The notes under the pieces: model-generated
The model's input: the letters and a program-made list of their open reading frames with translations, nothing else
What the model was told of the DNA's origin: nothing
The model's database searches: none
Position numbers and translations under genes: made by a program
Source: Algoriphagus sp. TR-M9
GTDB taxonomy: Bacteria; Bacteroidota; Bacteroidia; Cytophagales; Cyclobacteriaceae
Direction of reading: 5' to 3'
NCBI RefSeq assembly: GCF_027594545.1
Contig: NZ_CP115160.1
Coordinates: forward strand, 2,799,001 to 2,863,000
Length of the DNA: 64,000 nucleotides
Shown here: positions 52,510 through 63,218 of the stretch, one piece after another
Layout: every line of letters begins with the position of its first letter
How positions within the stretch are numbered: the stretch's first letter is position 1

Positions 52510-55374
52510 TTATCGGCCGCAAATCTCCTTATACGGACAATATTCGCATTTCTTCAGATCATCTGTTTGGCTAAAAGGTATATCAGGATTGTAGATATCT
52601 TCCAAGAGCTCCCGAAGACCCTTGCTATATCCCTCTTCAAATTGTCTGTAATCCTGCACTTCTACACCAGGTTTTTTTCCTAGTTTTTGCTGTAAATATG
52701 GGTTGAAGTCAGCTTCAAACATCTCCCGGAGATTGAATATCGCAGGCTTCAGCGGCAAGGTGTTTTCCGGATTGGTAGCTTGATAGATCAATCCATAAAA
52801 CATCGTCTGCATTGCCGCCTTATTGCGTGACTTATTTTCTCTATCGAAAAGTGAGGGAATATCCGGAAAAGCCTTGTTATCTTGTCCTGACTTATAATCA
52901 ATCAGGCGAACCGAGCTATTATGCTCATCCACCCGGTCTATGATTCCTTTCAAGCTGACACTTTGCGCTCCCTTAGCAGTACTGATCTCCATGCTGGCTT
53001 TGTACTTTTTCTCCTTTTCGAGAGAAATCAATTTAAAAGGAGCCGAAGCTTCATCGATCTTCAAAATCTGCTTCAAATACTTCTGAAGTACGTCTCTGGC
53101 AATCGCCATTTGTCCATTCAGTTTGGTATCTGCTTCGCCTTCTAAATGATAAAATTGCCGAATGGCTTTTTCAATCGCTGGAAACACCCAGGATTTACTC
53201 AACTCCTCGAAATCCTCTTTTTCCAGCAAACTCCTCCCTTTGCGCTTTGCAAAATCCTGATACAAAATCTCCATACTCAGGTGGGCCAAATTCCCAAAAA
53301 CAGCGGCATCTATCTCCTCGCTTACTTCCTGTTTTTCCTGAATATTGGCCAGATACTGCAGGTAAAACTTCAGTCTGCAATCCAAAAACACACTCAAAGC
53401 AGAAGGTGAAAAGGAGGTTTGTGAAAAACCATTTTCATCCACCAGGTACTTATCCAGCAACTCTAAAACTTCAGCTGTTTTAACAATGTTGATCTCTTCG
53501 GGCGATTTTTGGTCTATAGGGATGAAAAGCACCTCTTCCTGCAATTCTCGACCTAGCTCCACCGCCATCTGCTGAATATATCGGCTCTTTTCCCCGGCTT
53601 TTCCTTGGTCTGAAGCAGTCGTATAAATCATATGAACTTCCTCTGCACTATGCAAAAGTCGGTAAAAAGTATAGGCATAAATCGAGTCATTTTGCTCCTG
53701 CACAGGCAGATTAAAAGCTTTCCGGATATTAAAAGGAATCATGGAATTCAACCCTGCGGAAGGCGGAAAACTATCCTCATTCATATTGCAGATGATCACT
53801 CTCTTAAAGTCCAGGTTTCTAGACTCTAGCACACCCATGACCTGCAATCCCTGTAAAGGTTCGCCCTCAAAAGGCAACTTCACCTCTCTAAAAATCTGAC
53901 GAAACAAACGGATGAAAAACTCCCTGTTGATGCTCAAAATATCCTGACCTGCAAAAATCTCCTTCAAACGGGTCAATTGCTTGAAACATTGGTACAAGTA
54001 AGAACGCTGCATGGGCTCGGTTTGCAGTCGCCCCGCTAATGCCTCCATCACCCCTCCCAAATAGCTGAAAAGGGAATCATTCTGTAGCTTTTGAAAAATA
54101 AGCTGGTACAAATCACCTCCCTGATGAAGCTTTTCAGCAGAGACATGAATCTGGTTCAAAAGCTGCATATCCTCAAGTATTTTCTCAGCAAAGTGAGGGT
54201 TCACACTTTTCAGGTAAGTTGAACTCAAGAGATTTTTGACGGCAGTATGATAAAACAAGACTTTCCCATCTTCTTCTTTGATGAATCGCTGCATTTCCAG
54301 CACAGCCTCCAAAAAGGAATAAACTGGAGCATTTTTCACCGGATAGCCCATGGTCACGTTCACCTTATCCACTTGCTCAGGCAAGGTGTGTAGCACAGGA
54401 AAGAGCATCTGCTCATCGGGCAAAATCACGACAGTTTCCTCCCAAGCTTCGCCTTTAGGAATTTTCTCCAAAATGGCCCCTACCAAATTCGCCTGGTTGG
54501 TCTTCAAAGGAGTAGCATAGGTCTTGATGCTTGCCTTTCTGTCTTCAATTTGCGTAGGAATCTCTTCTGGGAAAGTTGGTCCGAAAACTTTGTCTTTTTG
54601 GTAATCCCTGAAGAACAGCCCTGCTTCCTGCACTTTATCATCCAAATAATATGCATCTACATCCCAGTAGATTTTTGCTTCAAACTCAGTGATGTAATGC
54701 TTGATCAGCGCTTCTTCAGTACCGGTAAAGGCATTGAAACCTATAAAATGAACCTGTTTTTCAGGCTTTGGAGCGTCTCCGATAGATTCGATCACTTTTC
54801 TGTAAAGCATCCCTGAATAAGCCAAGCCCGACACCGCAAGCGAAGCCTGAAAACTAGTATAGAGCGGACTGAGCAATTTCCAGAATTTCAGAAACTTCTC
54901 CTGATGACCTCTGTCCTGACGCTCAAAAGATGACCAGAATTGCTTAATCAACTCTACTTGACTTTCATTCAAGAAACTTAAATCAGATTCCAATTCCTTG
55001 ATTTCAGAGAGATGGTGGTACAGCTTACTGGCATCAGCCATGAACTGATCTACATCATTGAAATCCTTTAGGATCATCTCACCCCAGAAATAGAAGCGAT
55101 CGAAAGTTTCCGCCTCTGGGTTGAGATCCTGATACACACGGTACAATTCAAAAATCAAGGTCAGGTCATCCGCAGGGCGATTTCCGGCCAATTCATAGAA
55201 AATGTCCTCTATAGTTTTCACCTCCGGCATCCAAGTAGGTTCGCTGATCAGATTTCCCAGATGTTGGGTAAAAAACAGCCCCGCTCGTCTATTGGGCAAA
55301 ACTATGGTTTGTTTCTGCAGATCAACTCCAGTTTCGAGGATCTCCTTTGCTGTATTTCTTAAAAAACTATGCAT
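52510..55374 (-). CDS. addB: AddB-like exonuclease/helicase subunit with PD-(D/E)XK nuclease
   Basis: 954 residues. N-terminal UvrD-related domain with a weak nucleotide-binding loop (VLPNRRAGLFF), C-terminal RecB-type nuclease region (GIIDRVDEHN, VRLIDYKSGQD) with catalytic D and K. Four cysteines, one in FLDCRLKFYLQYL and three in CEYCPYKEICG, match the Fe-S staple of AddB-type nucleases. Together with the upstream partner it processes double-strand ends for recombination. Its start overlaps the AddA stop by eight bp. The strict AddB/RexB subtype is not certain, so the symbol is tentative. Confidence 0.85.
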   Translation of the reverse strand: MHSFLRNTAKEILETGVDLQKQTIVLPNRRAGLFFTQHLGNLISEPTWMPEVKTIEDIFYELAGNRPADDLTLIFELYRVYQDLNPEAETFDRFYFWGEMILKDFNDVDQFMADASKLYHHLSEIKELESDLSFLNESQVELIKQFWSSFERQDRGHQEKFLKFWKLLSPLYTSFQASLAVSGLAYSGMLYRKVIESIGDAPKPEKQVHFIGFNAFTGTEEALIKHYITEFEAKIYWDVDAYYLDDKVQEAGLFFRDYQKDKVFGPTFPEEIPTQIEDRKASIKTYATPLKTNQANLVGAILEKIPKGEAWEETVVILPDEQMLFPVLHTLPEQVDKVNVTMGYPVKNAPVYSFLEAVLEMQRFIKEEDGKVLFYHTAVKNLLSSTYLKSVNPHFAEKILEDMQLLNQIHVSAEKLHQGGDLYQLIFQKLQNDSLFSYLGGVMEALAGRLQTEPMQRSYLYQCFKQLTRLKEIFAGQDILSINREFFIRLFRQIFREVKLPFEGEPLQGLQVMGVLESRNLDFKRVIICNMNEDSFPPSAGLNSMIPFNIRKAFNLPVQEQNDSIYAYTFYRLLHSAEEVHMIYTTASDQGKAGEKSRYIQQMAVELGRELQEEVLFIPIDQKSPEEINIVKTAEVLELLDKYLVDENGFSQTSFSPSALSVFLDCRLKFYLQYLANIQEKQEVSEEIDAAVFGNLAHLSMEILYQDFAKRKGRSLLEKEDFEELSKSWVFPAIEKAIRQFYHLEGEADTKLNGQMAIARDVLQKYLKQILKIDEASAPFKLISLEKEKKYKASMEISTAKGAQSVSLKGIIDRVDEHNSSVRLIDYKSGQDNKAFPDIPSLFDRENKSRNKAAMQTMFYGLIYQATNPENTLPLKPAIFNLREMFEADFNPYLQQKLGKKPGVEVQDYRQFEEGYSKGLRELLEDIYNPDIPFSQTDDLKKCEYCPYKEICGR

Positions 55375-58300
55375 ATACTTCCTCGATTACTCCGGTTTCT
55401 AAATAACATAAATAGCCCTTTGCTGGCTTTTGAGAAAGTTTTGAAACCAATTCCATATATTCTCTTACCTGATTTGCGTAGCGACTTTGAGCCTCGCCGG
55501 TTTTAAAATCCACAATCACCGCCTCAGTTTCATTAAGTATAATCCGGTCTGGCCTTTTCTGCTTACCTCCAGGAAGAAGTATTCCCTGCTCGGCCAGCAA
55601 GACTCCCTCAGCACCAAACCATGACGCAAATAGCGAATCCTTGAATAGCTGATCCAATTGCTTTTCTACAAGTTGCTTTTCCTCTTCATGGAGCCGTCCT
55701 TCAAAATAAAATGACTGTAGATTCTGAAGTGCAGAAGCTTTGTCCACTGACAATTCCAAAATCTCATGGACAATCAAACCAAACTTTTGTTTTTTCCGCT
55801 GCTCCATTCCTTCCGGTGAAAAATCCACCGCGTATTTTTTCAAGGTTAGCAATTGAGACCAGTTTTTATAAGCCCAACGAAGTTCAGGTGATTGTCTTGG
55901 TTCGAGTATTCTCACCTGTTTATCAGGCCATTCACCATATTCAAATATTTTTGACTCAGGGTCATAATAGGAAGCTAAGCTCAACTCTTCTTCCGAATGT
56001 GAAGACGATTGGATCAGTAGCTGCAGCTGCACCTCAATGTAGTTTTGCGAACCTATCTTCTCCTTATAAGGAATATAGCCTATAAACACATCTTCTGCCC
56101 GGGTGAGTGAGACATATAGCAAGTTCAGACTGTCCAGATAAGCCATAGTAGCTTCTTCTGCATAAGTTTCTCTAAAATCCGAATCAGCCAAATTTTTACT
56201 TAAACTCAGTGGAATAACTGCCTGAACGCCCTTTTCCTTGTCTTCAAAGGGTGACCAAACCACATTATCCTTCCTTAAATCAAAAATATCCCATTTCAGA
56301 AAAGGCATGACCACCACCTTAAACTGCAGGCCTTTGGACTTATGAATAGTCAGAATTCTCATGGCATTATGCCCTTCAGGAATTTTCACTGTTCGCTTGG
56401 CTTTATTGGCTTCCCACCAATCCAAAAAACTACTCAGGTCCGCTCGATTATTTGCCGTAAAGTCGTAAACAGCCTCTTTAAAACCCGAGATATAAGCTTT
56501 CTCTAGCCCCAATTCCATTAAGCCTAGCACCTTGATCAACTCCTCCAATGCCTCCATCAGCGGAAGCTGAAGCATCAGCATCTCTCTTTCCTGAAAATTC
56601 AAAACCTGCTGTTGCAAGTAGTCCGGTATCTGATCTAGCGCAAACAATTCATGGTCAACAGGTGCTTCCTTCAAAACTGCCAAATAATACCACATGGTTT
56701 TGAACTGCACCTTATCCGCAGGATTGTGCAAATAATTGAATCCTGAGATGAGTGCTTTTACTGAGGCCGCTTTATCCAAAAACATGGATTCATCAGAAAG
56801 TACATCGAAGCGATATTCAGAGCCTGGATGCTCCGCAGCATAAGCCATCAGACGATCCGCGATAGCCTCACCATGCGCTTTATTTCTAACCAGAAAAGCT
56901 ATATCCTGCAGGTGATACCCGTGATCCTGAAGTTCCATAACCAAACCTGGTAATTTCTCCAGTACCATCTCGTCAAATTTACACCCATCTTCAGCCTCCT
57001 TCGGATCGATGAATTCCAGTTTCACTTTTCCTTTGAATTCGGATTTAGCTTTTCTGGGGGAAATTTTCTGGAAGCAATCGGAGTAAGCCTGCGATAGTAT
57101 TTGCGGGTTTTCAACTCCATAGCTTGAGGTTAAAACGCTCTCCATAGCCTTTGGCAAAGCTTTAAACACCGCATTGTTGAAATTGATGATATTCGGAAGG
57201 CTACGGAAATTGGTATCTAAATTCTCCAGTTGAATGCTTTCCTCACCGATTTCATCTTCCACTTGAGAAAGTAACAGTTTCATCTCTCCACCTCTCCAGC
57301 GATAGATGGATTGCTTCACATCCCCTACCAGCAAATTGGTCTGACCGTTTCCAAGTGAGTTTTCCAGCAGTGGCTTGAAACTGTCCCACTGAAATCCTGA
57401 GGTATCTTGAAACTCATCAATCAGGTAATTTTTATATTGATTCCCGACTTTCTCATAGATAAATGGCGTGTCATTTCCTTTGGTGATTTCCTTGAGAAAT
57501 TCATTCGCATCCGAGATCAACAAGATGTTTTCCTCGTCTTTGATCAGCGTGAGCTCATCGAGGAGATTTCTAAAAACACCATAGACATAACTGTTTTTTG
57601 CGATGGCCTGCAGCGTATTCCATTTAGGTGTCAAAGCCAGAATCTGGTGAAGAACCTGGTTCAGACCTTGATCATAGGCCGATAAAATTGCATCGATTTG
57701 CTTGCTTGACTTTGTATGCCAACTTTCAGGATTATCTATTTTAGCTAATGTCGCGGGTGTTAGCTCCGGAAAGGGATTGCTTGGATCTCCTAGCTTGTCT
57801 AGTATTTTAATAAACCCTCTATTAAAATCAGACCATTCTAATCCATTCTTAATTCGAATGTCATTCGCTTCTTGTTTTAGCGCATTCGAAAGTCCTATAA
57901 TTTCATTCTTTCGCTCTCTTACAAAAGACTGTAGCAAAGTGATATTTTCCTTATCCTTCAGAAACTCCTTGATTTCAGGAGAATACTTTTTGAAATCTTC
58001 CTGAAAAATCTGTTTTCCAAGACTGCGGATATTTCTACGGATATCCCATGATTTTCCATTTTGAATTTGCTCATAGGCGTAATCCACTAGCCAGTTGTGC
58101 AGAAATTCATCCTCCATCACCAGCATGACCACACGATCCACTACCCGCTCCAGCACTGCATCCTGATCCAATTCCACATCAAATTTGGCATTCAGATCAA
58201 TTTCCCTGGCAAAGGCCCGAACCACTTTCTGAAAAAAACTATCTATAGTACTGACCGAAAACCTACCGTAATCATGGAGAATTGCCGTTAGCGTTTGCTG

Positions 58301-58576
58301 CGCCAAAACCTTCAGAGTAGCCACATCCACCTGCAGAGATTTAATCAATTCGGAATCCATTTTTTCATCAGGGTTCACTTGATTCCGAAGTCTTTTGAGC
58401 TCACCGATAATCCGCTCCTTCATCTCCTGGGTGGCCTTATTGGTAAAAGTCACGGCCAAGATCTGCTTGAAAGCATGGGGACTTTGCAGGGCAAGTTTGA
58501 GGTATTCCAGTGTCAGGGTATAGGTTTTCCCAGAGCCTGCGGAGGATTTGTAAATGATGAAAGGTTTCTGTTCCAT
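55367..58576 (-). CDS. addA: AddA-like UvrD-family helicase-nuclease subunit
   Basis: 1069 residues from ATG (a TTG six codons upstream was rejected). Helicase motifs: SSAGSGKTYTL (I, residues 11-18), VTFTNKATQEMKERI (Ia), LIDEFQDTSGFQW (II), GDVKQSIYRWRGG (III), RILTIHKSKGLQF (V) and LLYVSLTRAEDVFI (VI). The C-terminus has a RecB nuclease domain with RIILNETEAVIVDFKTG (catalytic D and K). It is the motor of the AddAB-type complex with addB next to it. Divergent from aguA. Confidence 0.9.
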   Translation of the reverse strand: MEQKPFIIYKSSAGSGKTYTLTLEYLKLALQSPHAFKQILAVTFTNKATQEMKERIIGELKRLRNQVNPDEKMDSELIKSLQVDVATLKVLAQQTLTAILHDYGRFSVSTIDSFFQKVVRAFAREIDLNAKFDVELDQDAVLERVVDRVVMLVMEDEFLHNWLVDYAYEQIQNGKSWDIRRNIRSLGKQIFQEDFKKYSPEIKEFLKDKENITLLQSFVRERKNEIIGLSNALKQEANDIRIKNGLEWSDFNRGFIKILDKLGDPSNPFPELTPATLAKIDNPESWHTKSSKQIDAILSAYDQGLNQVLHQILALTPKWNTLQAIAKNSYVYGVFRNLLDELTLIKDEENILLISDANEFLKEITKGNDTPFIYEKVGNQYKNYLIDEFQDTSGFQWDSFKPLLENSLGNGQTNLLVGDVKQSIYRWRGGEMKLLLSQVEDEIGEESIQLENLDTNFRSLPNIINFNNAVFKALPKAMESVLTSSYGVENPQILSQAYSDCFQKISPRKAKSEFKGKVKLEFIDPKEAEDGCKFDEMVLEKLPGLVMELQDHGYHLQDIAFLVRNKAHGEAIADRLMAYAAEHPGSEYRFDVLSDESMFLDKAASVKALISGFNYLHNPADKVQFKTMWYYLAVLKEAPVDHELFALDQIPDYLQQQVLNFQEREMLMLQLPLMEALEELIKVLGLMELGLEKAYISGFKEAVYDFTANNRADLSSFLDWWEANKAKRTVKIPEGHNAMRILTIHKSKGLQFKVVVMPFLKWDIFDLRKDNVVWSPFEDKEKGVQAVIPLSLSKNLADSDFRETYAEEATMAYLDSLNLLYVSLTRAEDVFIGYIPYKEKIGSQNYIEVQLQLLIQSSSHSEEELSLASYYDPESKIFEYGEWPDKQVRILEPRQSPELRWAYKNWSQLLTLKKYAVDFSPEGMEQRKKQKFGLIVHEILELSVDKASALQNLQSFYFEGRLHEEEKQLVEKQLDQLFKDSLFASWFGAEGVLLAEQGILLPGGKQKRPDRIILNETEAVIVDFKTGEAQSRYANQVREYMELVSKLSQKPAKGYLCYLETGVIEEVYA

Positions 58577-58740
58577 AGAGAAAAAGTAAGGCAACTAAGA
58601 TAAGGAAGGGCAAAGTAAATAGCCGGGTAAAAAATCAATTTTGACGTAAAATGTCAGAATAATTCAAGCTCTTAAGTTTTCAGCACTGTATTGCATTTCC
58701 CTTTGATTTTTCGATATTTTGATGCTCAAACCCAAAACCT

Positions 58741-60894
58741 ATGTATAAATCAACCACTCTAGCAGCCCTACTCTGGATCTGCATTTCTCTGAATTCAATT
58801 GCCAATGATGGCTACAAACTTTGGCTGGACTATCAGCCCATTGAAGAATCTCAGTTAAAATCCGAAGTGGGATCACTACTTGACGGAGTCTATTTCTTTG
58901 GAGAAAACCCTACGTTCGAAGCTATCAAAAACGAGCTGGATCTTGCCTCCAAAAGTATGCTGGGCAAAGCTCCGATTTACTCGAAAGAGCGACTTCAAAA
59001 CACCAAACTCTGGATAGGTACCAGAGACCAACTTTCTCAAGTGCTTTCCCTGGATCAGCAAGCTGAAATCAAAGCCTTAGGTGAAGATGGATACTGGAGA
59101 GGAACGGTGGAACTAGATGGAAAATCATTCTATGCCATCGTAGGAAATCAACCTGTCGGAACACTTTACGGAGTGTATAATTGGCTTAATTCTATTCAAA
59201 GTAACACTTTCGATAAGTCCACAGAATTAGTTGATGCTCCGAAAATTAAACTCCGAATGTTAAACCATTGGGACAATCTGGACAGAACGGTGGAAAGAGG
59301 CTACGCTGGCTTCTCCATTTGGGATTGGCACAGACTTCCCGGATACATAGATCCGCGATACATCGACTATGCACGTGCCAATGCCTCCATTGGAATCAAT
59401 GCTGTTTCACTGACCAATGTGAATGCAAATGCATTGATTATGACTACTGATTTTATGAAGAAAGCCAAGGCCTTGGCAGACGTTTTCAGACCTTATGGAA
59501 TCAAGGTTTTTCTCACTGCTAGGTTCTCCGCTCCCATACAATTGGAAGGCTTGAAAACCGCGGATCCTCTAGACCCGGAAGTGATCGCTTTTTGGAAAAA
59601 GAAAGCGGATGAGATCTACTCTTTCATCCCTGATTTTGGAGGATTTCTCGTCAAAGCCAATTCCGAAGGACAGCCGGGGCCTCACGAATATGGAAGAAAT
59701 CATGCCGAAGGGGCAAACATGCTTGCGGATGCTCTAGCTCCTCACGGAGGAGTTTTGATTTGGCGGGCTTTCGTCTATTCACACGAAGATGAAGTGGATC
59801 GACACATGCAGGCGAATAATGAATTTGAACCGCTGGACGGAAAGTTCAAAGACAATGTGATCATACAGATCAAAAACGGAGCGATAGACTTTCAGCCACG
59901 CGAACCTTTTCACCCGCTTTATGGTGCCATCAACGAAACAAACGTGGGCATGGAATTTCAGATCACCCAGGAATACTTGGGGCAGGCAACCAACCTTGTT
60001 TACCTCGCTCCGATGTGGGAGGAAGTTTTGAAAAGCAAAACCTACAAGCCAAGTGCGAACTCAACTGTAGGAAGCATTTTGGAAGGAAAGGAAACGGGTC
60101 AGAAAATGACTTTGATCGCAGGAGTTTCCAATATCGGTACAGACCGCAACTGGACCGGTCATCTCTTCGCCCAGTCCAATTGGTTTGCCTTTGGAAAAAT
60201 GGCTTGGAATCCAGAGGTAACTTCAGAGGAAATCGCCGAAGAATGGACAAAACTGACTTTCGGTCAAGACTCGGAAGTCGTGTCCAAAGTCGGTGAAATC
60301 CTACTAGAATCCCATGAAACAGCAGTTGACTATATGACTCCGCTAGGCCTGCACCACATCATGGGCAGAAGCCATCATTACGGTCCGGGACCATGGGTGA
60401 TGGGAGGTAGAGCGGATTGGACTGCTCCCTATTACCATCAGGCAGACAGTCTAGGAATAGGATTTGACCGTACAGCCGATGGCAGCGGAGCACTGACTCA
60501 ATATGCCCCAGAGATAGTGGAAAAATGGTCCGATCCCAATCAGATTCCTGAGAAATTCCTGCTTTGGTTTCACCATTTGCCATGGGATTACCAGCTAAAA
60601 GATGGAAATACCCTTTGGGAGGGAATTGCTTATCACTACGATAGAGGCGTGAAAGAAGTAAGGCAGATGCAGCAAACCTGGGCTTCTCTTGAATCCAAAA
60701 TCGACCCGGAGGAATTCGACCACGTCAGACAGCTTTTGGAAATACAGGAAGAAGAGGCAGAATGGTGGAGAAATTCATGTTTACTCTATTTTCAGACCTT
60801 CTCCAAGCGTCCTTTCCCTGCTGATATCGAGCAACCGGAAGGAGATTTGGAATATTATAAAAGCCTGCGGTTTCCGAATGCACCGGGGATTTAG
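58741..60894 (+). CDS. aguA: Alpha-glucuronidase, GH67
   Basis: 717 residues with a signal peptide (MYKSTTLAALLWICISLNSIA). GH67 signatures: RMLNHWDNLDRTVERGYAG, WDWHRLPGYIDPRYIDYARA, GFLVKANSEGQPGPHEYGRN with a catalytic Glu region, and WTGHLFAQSNWFAFGKMAWN. Removes 4-O-methyl-glucuronic acid from xylo-oligosaccharides; export indicates periplasmic action on glucuronoxylan fragments. No xylanase genes lie next to it in the window. Promoter region 58577-58740 is shared divergently with addA. Confidence 0.95.
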   Translation: MYKSTTLAALLWICISLNSIANDGYKLWLDYQPIEESQLKSEVGSLLDGVYFFGENPTFEAIKNELDLASKSMLGKAPIYSKERLQNTKLWIGTRDQLSQVLSLDQQAEIKALGEDGYWRGTVELDGKSFYAIVGNQPVGTLYGVYNWLNSIQSNTFDKSTELVDAPKIKLRMLNHWDNLDRTVERGYAGFSIWDWHRLPGYIDPRYIDYARANASIGINAVSLTNVNANALIMTTDFMKKAKALADVFRPYGIKVFLTARFSAPIQLEGLKTADPLDPEVIAFWKKKADEIYSFIPDFGGFLVKANSEGQPGPHEYGRNHAEGANMLADALAPHGGVLIWRAFVYSHEDEVDRHMQANNEFEPLDGKFKDNVIIQIKNGAIDFQPREPFHPLYGAINETNVGMEFQITQEYLGQATNLVYLAPMWEEVLKSKTYKPSANSTVGSILEGKETGQKMTLIAGVSNIGTDRNWTGHLFAQSNWFAFGKMAWNPEVTSEEIAEEWTKLTFGQDSEVVSKVGEILLESHETAVDYMTPLGLHHIMGRSHHYGPGPWVMGGRADWTAPYYHQADSLGIGFDRTADGSGALTQYAPEIVEKWSDPNQIPEKFLLWFHHLPWDYQLKDGNTLWEGIAYHYDRGVKEVRQMQQTWASLESKIDPEEFDHVRQLLEIQEEEAEWWRNSCLLYFQTFSKRPFPADIEQPEGDLEYYKSLRFPNAPGI

Positions 60895-60910
60895 AATTTG
60901 AGATTTGAAA

Positions 60911-60996
60911 TCACTTCAAAATTCATCATTCAACGTTCTTCATTCATAATTCAAAAATGTCGAATGGTGAATGATGAATTTCGAATAATGAAGTGA
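60911..60996. repeat. Nested inverted repeat in the aguA-VOC gap
   Basis: Outer arms TCACTTC (60911) / GAAGTGA (60990) and inner arms AAATTCATCATTCA (60919-60932) / TGAATGATGAATTT (60968-60981). It forms a long imperfect hairpin with an AT-rich loop, similar to ATTCAT spacers seen in this phylum. Confidence 0.7.
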
Positions 60997-61018
60997 AATT
61001 AGCACTTAAGACTAACTT

Positions 61019-61504
61019 ATGGAACCTTACACCATCCCTGCAGCCACACGAATTGGCCATATTCATCTCAAAGTTTCAGACTTGCAACGCTCCTTGGATT
61101 TCTATCAGGGCTTGCTGGGCTTTGAATTAGTGACCATGTATGGAAAAGACGCCGCATTTATTTCCGCAGGAGGATATCACCATCACATCGGCCTGAATAC
61201 CTGGCAGAGCAAAGGAGGAAAACCAGCGCCGAAAAATCACGCTGGGCTATTTCATACGGCGATACTGCTTCCAACTAGGCGTGATTTGGCTGTTTTGCTG
61301 CAGCGATTGATTGATGCTAAGTATCCGCTTACCGGAGCTGCGGATCATGGGGTTTCAGAGGCGATTTACCTGGATGACCCGGATGAAAACGGCGTAGAGC
61401 TATATTGGGACAGGCCACGCGAAGATTGGCCAAAGAATCCTGATGGAAGCATCCATATGTACACTAGGCAATTGGACATTAACGGGCTTTTGGCAGAGAT
61501 TTAA
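61019..61504 (+). CDS. VOC-family protein, catechol-2,3-dioxygenase-like (CatE/YfiE type)
   Basis: 161 residues with the extradiol-dioxygenase-like VOC pattern: RIGHIHLKVSDLQRSLDFYQ, HHHIGLNTW, LFHTAILLPTRRDL and YLDDPDENGVELYWDRPRE. Three likely metal ligands (His, His, Glu) are in place. Bacillus YfiE-like proteins share this layout; the true substrate is not known. It overlaps the convergent hydrolase gene by four bp. Confidence 0.87.
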   Translation: MEPYTIPAATRIGHIHLKVSDLQRSLDFYQGLLGFELVTMYGKDAAFISAGGYHHHIGLNTWQSKGGKPAPKNHAGLFHTAILLPTRRDLAVLLQRLIDAKYPLTGAADHGVSEAIYLDDPDENGVELYWDRPREDWPKNPDGSIHMYTRQLDINGLLAEI

Positions 61505-62337
61505 GTTCTTTCCTTGATCCAATTCACGATCAAGTCCATCACCTCTTCCCGATCTAGGTCATTGATCAGCTCATGATATCCGCCTGGGAAAATCTTGAGG
61601 GTTTTATCACTTGCTTTAGCCTTTTTGAAGAGCAATTCTGAACCTTTTGGATTAGTCAATCCATCATCAGAACCATGAATCAAAAGTAAAGGAGTTTCAA
61701 AATAACTACCCAAATTCTGTACGAAGCGCATGACCTGCAATACCTCGTATCCAGTCCTGGCAGGAATTGCTTCCGTATAAACCAGTGGATCATTCAAATA
61801 TTTTTCTACTTCCTCGGGAATCCTTGAAACTTTGTTCGCATCCAATTTTAAAGCTTTCAGCTTTGGCAAATACTTGCTGATGACACTGGAAAGTGCAATC
61901 AGGATTTGGGACGTTCCTTCTGCTTCTTTAATAGCCGGCGAACTCAAAACCACTCCATCTGCTTTGGGCTGATATTTTAGCACATAAGCTGCAACCAACC
62001 CTCCCCCCATGCTGTGTCCATACAAGAAAGCCGGTACATCTGGCACATAGCTTTTTACCTTCTCAAATAAAGCATCAATGTCTTTTAGGTAATCCTCGTA
62101 GGATTTAAAGTAAGCCGTTGGTTTTCCTTTCACTGATTTCCCATGCCCCCTTCCATCAAATGTGAAAACGGAAACGCCGATCTCAGTCAGCTTTTCTACC
62201 AAATGAGCATACCTCGAACTATGCTCGCCAAGACCATGAACTAGCAAAAGGCTCGCCTTGGGTGATTCAGGCATCCAGGCTTGGAGGTACAATTCTATGC
62301 CATCATGCGTTTTATAGCTGGTTTCTAGGTGTTTCAT
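61501..62337 (-). CDS. Alpha/beta hydrolase, lysophospholipase/monoacylglycerol lipase-like
   Basis: 278 residues. Oxyanion region LLVHGLGEHSSRY, nucleophile elbow LYGHSMGGGL with the Ser, acid in LIHGSDDGLTNP and His in FPGGYHELINDL complete the triad. The GRGHGKS motif matches the PldB/monoglyceride lipase group. No signal peptide, so cytoplasmic. It likely hydrolyses monoacylglycerols or lysophospholipids. Confidence 0.9.
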   Translation of the reverse strand: MKHLETSYKTHDGIELYLQAWMPESPKASLLLVHGLGEHSSRYAHLVEKLTEIGVSVFTFDGRGHGKSVKGKPTAYFKSYEDYLKDIDALFEKVKSYVPDVPAFLYGHSMGGGLVAAYVLKYQPKADGVVLSSPAIKEAEGTSQILIALSSVISKYLPKLKALKLDANKVSRIPEEVEKYLNDPLVYTEAIPARTGYEVLQVMRFVQNLGSYFETPLLLIHGSDDGLTNPKGSELLFKKAKASDKTLKIFPGGYHELINDLDREEVMDLIVNWIKERT

Positions 62338-62543
62338 TTTGAAAGTGTTGGGTATAAAAACATAAGATGCACGGAAAAAAAGAATCTACAAAAACTGCTT
62401 TAGACTAAAGTATCCAAATGCACTGTGAACTTTTGGAAAACTTAACTAAGGATTAACCTCATTGGCAGCTGATTTTCTTAAATTAGGAGTAAAAATAAAG
62501 GGTAGAAATCTACCTACTTTTCAAACATATAAATCATACAATC

Positions 62544-63119
62544 ATGAAAAAGATATTATTTCTAACCGGAGATTTTGCAGAAGATTACGAAACCATGGTT
62601 CCCGTGCAAATGCTGGAAATGGTAGGCTATGAAGTTCATTCGGTTTGTCCAGGTAAGAAAAAAGGGGAAACGATTAAAACTGCCATCCATGATTTTGAAG
62701 GAGATCTGACCTACACCGAAAAGCCAGGCCATAATTTTATGCTCAGCTATTCCTTCGATCAAGTCGATGTGGATGATTACCTAGGACTGGCCATCGCTGG
62801 GGGGCGAGCACCGGAGTACCTTAGATTAAATCAAAAACTATTGGAGATCGTGAAGTACTTCTTTGACACCAACAAGCCTGTGGCGGCAGTTTGTCATGGC
62901 ATTCAGATTCTTACTGCTGCTGACGTGGTAAAAGGAAGAAAGCTAACCGCATATCCGGCTGTGGGCCCGGAAGTGACTATCGCAGGCGGTGAATATCAGG
63001 ACATCCCAGCTACAGATGCCTATGTGGATGGCAATCTGGTAACTTCCCCAGCTTGGCCTGGTCATCCAGCTTGGATTCGGGAGTTTTTGAAAGTATTGGG
63101 AGCGAAAATTGAGATATGA
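62544..63119 (+). CDS. DJ-1/PfpI family protein
   Basis: 191 residues. Nucleophile elbow AVCHGIQIL with catalytic Cys, plus conserved GGRAPEYLR and [16 protein letters not shown]. Such proteins are proteases, glyoxalase III-like deglycases or chaperones; the sequence is close to the YhbO/PfpI type but not decisive. The gap before it (62338-62543) is shared with the divergent hydrolase. Confidence 0.9.
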   Translation: MKKILFLTGDFAEDYETMVPVQMLEMVGYEVHSVCPGKKKGETIKTAIHDFEGDLTYTEKPGHNFMLSYSFDQVDVDDYLGLAIAGGRAPEYLRLNQKLLEIVKYFFDTNKPVAAVCHGIQILTAADVVKGRKLTAYPAVGPEVTIAGGEYQDIPATDAYVDGNLVTSPAWPGHPAWIREFLKVLGAKIEI

Positions 63120-63218
63120 TAAAGTGTTTGGTGTCGGATGTCGGATACCGGATGCGAATTTCTTCGAGGATCCATATCTTGTATAAATAATGCATTCAAC
63201 TATTTGATCAAAAATGGG

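Noticed and set aside
58642..58656. TGAC-N7-GTCA dyad between addA and aguA
   Set aside because: Too short to separate from chance; no supporting regulator gene nearby.
60895..61018. CRISPR-like repeats in the ATTCAT spacer
   Set aside because: The copies are inverted and degenerate, with no constant spacer length.
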